Shown here: piece after piece, positions 56,731 to 64,000 of the stretch
Layout: every line of letters begins with the position of its first letter
How positions within the stretch are numbered: the stretch's first letter is position 1
DNA from: Gaeumannomyces sp. JS-464
Lineage: Eukaryota; Ascomycota; Sordariomycetes; Magnaporthales; Magnaporthaceae
Direction: 5' to 3'
DNA length: 64,000 nt
Assembly (NCBI GenBank): GCA_002197995.1
Contig: NGZR01000007.1
Coordinates: forward strand, 888,399-952,398
Made by a program: the position numbers and the translations under genes
The notes under the pieces: generated by a model
Databases searched by the model: none
Told to the model about the DNA's origin: nothing
What the model saw: only the letters and a program-made list of their open reading frames with translations

Positions 56731-58930
56731 GGACTGGAGGAGACGGCGAGTTAGAGAAATAAGACAGACTCGGCTAAGAGGCCGGCCGTGAACGCAACTC
56801 ACCTCCACCAGCGTCCGCGACGACATGATCCATACTGCGCAGGAGGTCGTCGGCGTCGACGATGCAGGGCTAATGAATGTCGCCCGCAATAGGCTTGAGG
56901 AGGGAGGCTTCTCGATGTGTCCTATCAATGACAGGGGATCGACGAACCCAACGGCGACAGCTTGATGTCCCCAAAGTCAAACGGTGTCGATCGGACTGAC
57001 GTCGCTCGTGAGCGCTGTGGAGCAGCTGCTATTCTGGTCCTGCAAGCAACCCTTGGCGATTGATGCAAAACTGTTTCGAAGACCAAGACTCGGAAGTCCC
57101 CCGGCAAGAATTGTTCCCGTTGCTTTGCTCTCGATAACGGCGCGGAGGATATCCAAGAGACCAAGAAAGGGCGGGTGATGGTTTAAGGCGAGTCGGGTCG
57201 GGCGACGATCGATGGGATCGGCAAAGGGCGAGGCGATTGGCTTGCCACGGGGCTCGCGTCAAAGAATGAAGAAAAGAAAAACGAGCGGACTGAGAGACTA
57301 GCTCAACAGAGGAAAGAAAGAGAGGCTGGCAGAAGACAGGTCGAGTCGGGAGCGGGATGGGGACCGCGAGATTCGTGCGCGGTCGCTTGTTGTTGACTTT
57401 TGTCTTGGACTGCTCGCTGGCAAGGCGATGTGCGCAGTGGTGGCGGAAGGAGGAGAAGGGAAAGGGAAGACGGACGAGACTGGGTGGGCTGCGAGGATCT
57501 GGGACATGGGAACCGTGCCAAGCAGAGGACTGGGGGCGACTCTGAGCAGCGTTGCAGGGGAGGAGGGGACCCTCTCAAAGAACATTGAAAGGAGCCAAGT
57601 TCCAGTGCCAATTGGGCCACAGCCAGCAAGCAGCCTCCATGCCCGCCGCCGAGTGCCTGAAAAAAGGTGCACGTAGTAGGGAGGGCTGTGCTGAGCTGAC
57701 ATCCTTCTGGTTAGCGAAACCCGGTCCTGCGCTGTCATTCGCTGGTGCAACCCCATGCGCATTTGGGCCCCCTTCTCCGCAACGGGACTGCGTGCTGTCC
57801 GGCCAGATTCCAATTAATTTTGCGGCCCTCTGCAGGTTCACCAACCGCAATTAATTACAGTTGCGGTACCTGGTGGCCGCTTGCCACACGCGACGTTGCT
57901 TTACTATTTCCGACTCGGGGCATGTCGTGCGGTGCTCGACAACGACTGACGAATGCGTCCACCGGCTTCTCTTTCGTGTTGTTCCATTCTTTGTCCGGTC
58001 CTTCTCGCACGTTTTTTCAGACGGTGAGGCTTGGCCCATTTGACGCCGTTCCACATTCCCGCGCCAGTGTGAGAGATGGAGCGCCACAAACTGGACGCCG
58101 CTCGCAGCTTGCCGCCTCGTGGCCAATCGTGTGCGCAGACCTGGGGTGCTGGGGGCGCTCTCATTTTTAGGTTGCAACTGCCCCTGTCCCGACGCCACCT
58201 GCGGGCGTGTTTCCGTCCATGTGTTTGCGCTCGTCGCCCCGATCAAAACATGATCGCCCGTATCCGTCGTGGGTCCAGATTCTTGAGCAGCCAGCCAGTC
58301 GCCTGTCTTGCCCCCGTCAATTCCCGTCCCGACCAGCATGGCGACTGCGCCCGACAGCATGCGGTGCACGTCGAGTCGGGATGTGATTGAAATGGCAAAG
58401 TCATGGAAAAACTGCCGGGACTGGGGTGCACGCTGGAGGGGCAGTCCAATCTATCTCGGAACAAATCATATGCGAGACCCGCCAGATTGCAGATTGGCCG
58501 GCTGTGGCCTTTCTCCCAAGATTGCTGTTTGGCCGGGCCATCCGACGACTCCTTCTCCCACGCACACAATTCAAAGCAGGCACTACCGCATCATGCGACG
58601 CTGATAAGGCCCATTCCGATGACGAACGCGGACCCGGACCCGATCCGGTCCAGCCAGGCTCGCGCACTGCCATCAACCCGGCCAGCCAGGTGGGCGTTCC
58701 GGCTCTATTCCACCCTGAAGCCGTGTCGGAGTCCCCGTGCGTGTCGGCGAAATGAGGACGCCGATCGGGGCATCCTGGGTGGCACGAGTCGGGATCTTGC
58801 TCTGGTCTGCATGGGCATTCCTTCAAGAGAATGCCTGAAAGCTTGCAGGGCCTGGTGGTGCCTGGCACCATGGGCACCATGCGTTACAGCCAGACTAATT
58901 CCATTCCAATTTACGTGGCTGTCAATTGAC
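56731..58930. other. Upstream/intergenic region, no convincing gene
   Basis: It includes probable 5' exon, leader and promoter sequence of the Opy2-like gene (to about 57300). Further right, frames overlap on both strands without domains; Pro/Arg-rich readings change with frame, as expected of non-coding GC-rich DNA. Confidence 0.5.
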
Positions 58931-58940
58931 CCATCCCTTT

Positions 58941-59055
58941 GAGTGCCGTTAGACTGCCAGCTGCCCATCTTCTTTCTTAGCCAACCAAGTATTTATATCA
59001 AGGATAAACTCTGGAGACCTTTTCCTGTTTAGGACAGGGCAGTCTAACGGCACTC
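58941..59055. mobile_element. Small inverted-repeat element (MITE-like)
   Basis: GAGTGCCGTTAGACTGCC at 58941-58958 is the perfect reverse complement of 59038-59055, 79 bp apart. Pairing extends imperfectly outward (ATCCCTTT versus CAGGGAT). The interior is AT-richer than its surroundings. No clear target duplication, so MITE is one reading and a structured transcript another. Confidence 0.6.
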
Positions 59056-61880
59056 AGGGATACTCACGAGCCTACGACTCTTGGAAGTTACCATCTAGGA
59101 ACATCAACGAGCACCCACATCAATCACTGATGCATATGCTAAAAAGGTAGGTGGGTACCTAGGTGTGATCAGCCCGGACAGATGACAGGCGTCTCCAGTG
59201 CTCATCCGCCCATTACCACGACAGCACCCCGTCTACTGACGGCCGCACATATCAGCACTATATCCGTGACAAGGGACGGGCGGGGGAGGTTGGATCAAGA
59301 AGAGATCTTTTAGGGCCGGGGCCCTTCGGGCTGGGAGGCTGGGGGTTCGAAGCCGCCGGAGCCTGCACCGAGCCAGGAGCCGACCGGGGACGGTGCTGAC
59401 AGGGAACTGCGCGCCGCCGAGCAACCCCGGGTTCAGCCGGCAAGGGGCACCTGATCCGAAAAGGAAACATCCGATGAAGCTCGCGCTGATCTAGGGGCGC
59501 TGACGACGCGGTTTGCCATCGGTCATAATTCAGGCCATATCTTCCAACTGAGAGGCAACCTCAAGCGGCTGCTAGGTGAGATGCAAACCCCAAGAAAAAT
59601 TCCACAATCCGGTTGCTGTGACGGTATTGCCTGGAATTACCAAGTGTTAGAACCCATTTTTCCCACCGTCGCTTTTCTGCTGTAATCCGACCAGCCCGCT
59701 CGTCGGACTGATGAAAAAAAAAAAAAAAAAAAAAAAATCCGTATCCTCGAGGCTTATCAAAACTAACCTCAAGATGCTTGATGCTACTCTGTTGTCCATG
59801 ATGAGAAGCCGACAAGAAATAACGAAGAGGTCATCAACACGAGAAGGCGAAACGTGAATGACGTTGTCTGACGAATCAGCCCGGAACTGTTTGTTTACGC
59901 CCCATGAAACCCCCTTTTCTGGACTGCTGGATCCGTTCTGGACAACAAGAGCCAACCAACCCAACCACTTCGGCTATTTTTGGGAACGGGCTGGAGGGTC
60001 CAGTGCGCTGAGATGCAGCGCAGCATCTGATCAGAGAGATTCAGGAGCGCGCGGAGCCACCCAAGCCACAAAGGAAGAAGTCTGGAACTGGTCCGTATTT
60101 GAGACAGCCGGCACCGGGGCTAGGGGCGGGATTCTCGGATTTTCCTCGCGACCCATTTTTCCGTCCCTTGTGTGCTGTGCCCTTGCTGCTGGCCCTCATG
60201 CTTCCATGGTGCGTGCCTTATCAGGCGGACAAAGAAGCAAGATTAAAGAACAGAAATGAGGGACGAAAACGAGCAAACGGGTTGCAGGAGGCATGTGGCA
60301 CGACGAGACTGGAGTTCGGGTCGTATCTGTCGACCTTGGACACACCTAACGCATTCGTCCATGTGTCTGCACGTCCATGTCGGATCTGGCCTGGGATTTT
60401 CCCCGGCGGAGCGGCGTGCACTGTCTGATCTCCCTACCTTAAGTGCTTAATTAGTATGCAGCGAGCCAGGGCCTTTTCAGCTACAGCCCAAAGCACTCAA
60501 CTTTGGCTCACTGTGTGACTGCCTGCGTGTTTTCTCAAGGATGAGACGATATGAGATTTGGTATGGAAGGATGGGCATCTTCACGGGTGCCATGTGCCAC
60601 TGCACATTTGATGTATTACTTGGACGACGCAAATTGTTTTCATGTTTGGCAGCCGTCATGGAGTGCGATGCACAGTGCGCATTCAGCCCGCCCCTGCGGG
60701 AATACAGTTGGCTAGAATTGGCTTTTCTCGCCAACCCCTCCACTCGCCCACTGTGCTGTTTATTGGGGGGACCGAAGAGCGCTAGGTCGATTGACAGACA
60801 TGCATCTCCCGGATTTGCACAGGCCCAAAAACGGTCTCTTGAGTTCAGGCTGGCCCTCGCCTTTGTCAACGGTCTTTTTGAACGTAGAGATGTTAATCAC
60901 ATACTGAGGATACGATACGGGACCAGAAAAAAGGCGGGTGGCCCAAACAAAGAACATCACGGGTCTCCAGCCTCGTACGCCCAGCCTCTCAGGGGGAGGG
61001 AGGCAGCCGGCCAAGTGCCAGGGAAGGAGGAGCGTCCGGCTGGGGACCGTGACGTATGCCGCCAAAACCGGTCTTTGGACACGGCTTGCCCTGATTCGGC
61101 AAGGATGCGAATGCTATGCAACCAACGCCAACTGCTTCCAAACCGCTCCGGTCGTCTCTGGTCAGCACTTTGCAGTCCCCAGCCTCTGAGCGGTCCATCA
61201 TCCCATCCCAGTTGGCCCCTGCTCAGCCACTCGCGCCCACCGCTGCACCCGACGCTGAGGCGCCGATCAGGTTGGGATTTTTTTTTTCTTTCTCTTGGGG
61301 TCTTCTTCTTTGGGCTGCCCTCATCCCATCCATCAGAATTTTGTCTCATATTTTTGTTCCTTCTGCTCCCTCCCTCGTCGTTGCCAGCCCAACCCCTAAT
61401 TCACACCACCAAACGGTCAACCACTCGCGGGGTGCCTTTCTAGGGTCCATTCACTGTGCCGGCTCGCTGGCGGACCACCAAAGCGGTCCGGCTAGACCCA
61501 CCAAAGCCTGCACGGGCGCTGTGTTTTTCTTTGACCTGCTGCGCTAGTCGAAATATTTGACGGCGCAGAATAATCCTGGCGGCACCGCCTCAGCTGGGAA
61601 GCCTCGCTTTGTTCCCGACCCATGACTTTTACTCCATTTTTTCCCACCGTCTGCTTCCTCTCCATTTCCTTCCCTTTGATTTCTGCATCACCGCAGGCTC
61701 CAAGCGCAGCGTCTTGCCCAAAGGCTCTTGTTTGCTCCTCTACCCTCGCTTGCTACTTCTGCTTGCTGCCTTGACTGGGCACCCACCAGATTGCTTGTAA
61801 CCTCTTCCACCTCAACCTCCCACTGGTGAGCACCCGCAGCCGTTTGCGTGTGCCAAACACACACGAGTTGCCCGCCCACA
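59056..61880. other. Spacer and probable chitin synthase promoter/leader
   Basis: No domain-bearing frame. It contains a poly-A tract at about 59712-59737. From about 61200 the sequence turns CT-rich with TTCTTTCTCTT tracts, typical of a fungal leader ahead of the chitin synthase start at 61881. A 300-codon plus frame at 60541-61443 changes composition along its length and is judged spurious. Confidence 0.5.
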
Positions 61881-64000
61881 ATGGCATACCGAGGAGCTGG
61901 AGGTCCAGGAGGACCTGCCGGCAACAACGAATATGAAGGCGGCCACAACATGCAGGACCTGAACCCTCACAGCCAGGTAAGCTCCCTAGAGTGCAGTTTC
62001 CACCGCCGCACCGGGGACACTGTTTGCCTAACGTTTGCCCATCTGATTTCGTAGTACTCCAACGTGCACCTGCCTCCTGGCCAGGAGCAGGAGGATGAGG
62101 TTCAGCGATCGCTGCTGAGAGAGGGCCCTGCCGCCTACGACCACGACCGTCTAGCAACGCAGACCCCTCCCGTCCGCCCGTATCTGCCTATAGTTTGACC
62201 GAGTCCTACGCCCCCAACGCCCCTACCACTAGGCCCGGTGCCGGCATCGGGCAGGCGCCCTCGCCCTTCCAGAACGAATATGGTACTTCGTCTGGATACG
62301 CCGGTGCCACAGACCAGCCTGGCGGGGGCTTCGGCATGGGTGCCGGTGGCGGCGGTCCGGCCGGCTACGACGACGAGGACAGCTGGATCCAGCGCCAGCA
62401 GCCTAATGCCGCTCCTGCCGGCGGTCTGAAGCGCTACGCGACCAGGAAAGTCAAGCTAGTGCAGGGCTCTGTTCTTAGCATCGACTACAACGTCCCCAGC
62501 GCCATCAGGAACGCCGTTCAGCCCAAATACCGTGATCTCGAGGGCACAAACGAGGAGTTCGTCAAGATGCGCTACACGGCGGCTACTTGCGATCCCAACG
62601 ACTTCACGCTGAAGAACGGCTACGACCTGCGTCCCCGCATGTACAACCGGCACACCGAGCTGCTGATTGCCATCACCTACTACAACGAGGACAAGGTGCT
62701 TACCTCGCGTACCCTGCACGGTGTCATGCAGAACATCCGAGACATCGTCAACCTCAAAAAGTCCACCTTCTGGAACAAAGGCGGCCCGGCATGGCAGAAG
62801 ATCGTGGTCTGCCTGATTTTCGACGGTCTCGAGAAGACGGACAAGAACGTCCTGGACGTCCTGGCCACCATTGGTGTCTACCAGGATGGTGTCATCAAGA
62901 AGGACGTCGATGGCCACGAAACTGTTGCTCATATCTTCGAGTACACCACACAGCTGTCCGTCACGCCCAACCAGCAGCTGATCCGCCCCACCGACGATGG
63001 CCCCAACACATTCCCGCCCGTTCAGTTCATCTTCTGCCTCAAGGCCAAGAACAGCAAGAAGATCAACTCTCACCGTTGGCTCTTCAACGCCTTTGGCCGC
63101 ATTCTCAACCCCGAGATCTGCATTCTCCTCGATGCCGGTACCAAACCCAGCGCGAGGTCGCTTCTCGGACTGTGGGAGGGCTTCTACAACGACAAGGACC
63201 TGGGAGGTGCTTGTGGTGAGATTCATGCAATGCTTGGACGCGGTGGAAAGAAGCTGCTGAACCCGCTCGTGGCCGTGCAGAACTTCGAGTACAAGATTTC
63301 CAACATTCTGGACAAGCCCCTGGAGAGTTCTTTTGGCTATGTTAGCGTCTTGCCTGGTGCCTTCTCCGCCTACCGGTTCCGGGCTATTATGGGCCGCCCG
63401 CTGGAGCAGTACTTTCACGGAGACCACACCCTGTCCAAGATCCTCGGCAAGAAGGGTATCGAAGGCATGAACATTTTCAAGAAGAACATGTTCTTGGCCG
63501 AGGACCGTATTCTCTGTTTCGAGCTCGTCGCCAAGGCCGGACAGAAGTGGCATCTGAGCTACATCAAGGCCGCCAAGGGAGAGACGGATGTGCCCGAGGG
63601 AGCCGCCGAGTTCATCAGCCAGCGTCGTCGTTGGCTCAACGGATCGTTCGCCGCCACCATTTACTCGCTGATGCATTTCGGCCGCATGTACAAGAGCGGC
63701 CACAACCTGATCCGCATGTTCTTCTTCCACGTCCAACTCATCTATAACATCCTCAACGTCATCTTCACCTGGTTCTCTCTGGCTTCCTACTGGCTCACGA
63801 CCAAGGTCATCATGGATCTCGTCGGCAATCCGCAGCCTGCGACCGCCGAGAGGGGTGCCAAGGCCGGCTGGCCCTTCGGTGACAAGGCAACGCCACTCTT
63901 CAACAACATCCTGCAGTACATCTACTTGGGCTTCGTCATCCTCCAATTCATTCTGGCTCTCGGAAACAGACCGAAAGGCTCAAAGTACACATATGTGACA
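61881..64000 (+). CDS. chs-1: Class III chitin synthase, 5' part, frameshifted
   Basis: Plasma-membrane GT2 enzyme that polymerises UDP-GlcNAc into chitin. Exon 1 is 61881-61976 (32 codons, [14 protein letters not shown]...LNPHSQ); intron 61977-62054 (GTAAGC...GTAG); exon 2 runs from 62055 past the window end. The disordered Gly/Pro-rich N-terminus is followed by the class-typical [30 protein letters not shown], the LLDAGTKP acceptor region, EDRIL and the QRRRW product-site motif (about 63625), then the first transmembrane helices. One base is missing relative to the expected frame near 62178-62181: exon 2 as given stops at TGA 62198-62200, while the adjacent frame stays open to 64000. As the rest is intact and conserved, a sequencing error is likelier than a pseudogene. 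The C-terminal part lies outside the window. Confidence 0.9.

Noticed and set aside
57298..57813. 171-codon minus frame upstream of the Opy2-like gene
   Set aside because: Low-complexity Ser/Pro/Leu reading over the promoter; overlapping frames are equally long.
60541..61443. 300-codon plus frame before chitin synthase
   Set aside because: No domain; composition drifts from mixed to Leu/Ser/Phe-rich over CT tracts; probably promoter and leader.
62456..63946. 496-codon open frame on the minus strand
   Set aside because: It is the antisense shadow of the conserved chitin synthase frame; the plus-strand motifs are unmistakable.
1..64000. CRISPR arrays, bacterial operons or rRNA genes
   Set aside because: None seen. 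The repeats are microsatellites, LTR units or transposon pieces, and the gene structure is eukaryotic.

Overview
This is nuclear DNA of a filamentous ascomycete, most likely a Sordariomycete. The signs are a GT-AG intron in each multi-exon gene I could resolve, a ras-2 type GTPase, an Opy2-like membrane anchor, a class III chitin synthase, GC-rich genes with long intergenic spacers, and a block of about 40 kb whose transposons carry many C-to-T and G-to-A changes, as expected after repeat-induced point mutation (RIP).

Layout. 2-526: 3' end of a PLP-dependent serine racemase/dehydratase. 527-5876: long non-coding spacer with microsatellites and the leader of the next gene. 5877-7038: ras-2 type GTPase, two exons. 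7039 to about 13670: spacer with no convincing gene. About 13670-53400: AT-rich, RIP-degraded, nested retrotransposon block. 53400-54180: GC-rich 5' part of the oldest element in that block. 54180-55416: unassigned. 55417-56730 (-): Opy2-like anchor with a one-base frameshift. 56731-61880: non-coding, including a small inverted-repeat element. 61881-64000: class III chitin synthase, cut by the window end and also carrying a one-base frameshift.

The transposon block can be read in layers. The oldest layer is one Tad-like LINE on the minus strand. Its ORF1 start lies near 54.1 kb, its ORF1 zinc knuckles near 38 kb, its endonuclease near 37 kb and the start of its reverse transcriptase near 19.7 kb. 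Two related chromodomain Ty3/gypsy elements (plus strand) split it: E1 (20691-36415, TSD ATGCC) and E3 (38139-52972, TSD CGTTA). Each of these is itself split by another gypsy element: E2 (22240-30493, +, TSD GTTTA) inside E1 gag, and E4 (43459-50885, -, TSD TTTTT) inside the E3 integrase. E1 and E3 serve as each other's empty site, which confirms both nested insertions. A truncated minus-strand relative (E0, about 17445-19624) and an isolated LTR (13933-14364) lie to the left.

Two things stand out. At 14648 to about 15260 there is a decayed open frame with, in the right order and at reasonable spacing, the three rolling-circle motifs of a geminivirus/genomovirus-type Rep protein: an apparent endogenous CRESS-DNA virus relic embedded in the block. 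In addition, E1 and E3 each carry two tRNA-like sequences of 70-71 nt, antisense to the element, between the chromodomain and the 3' LTR.
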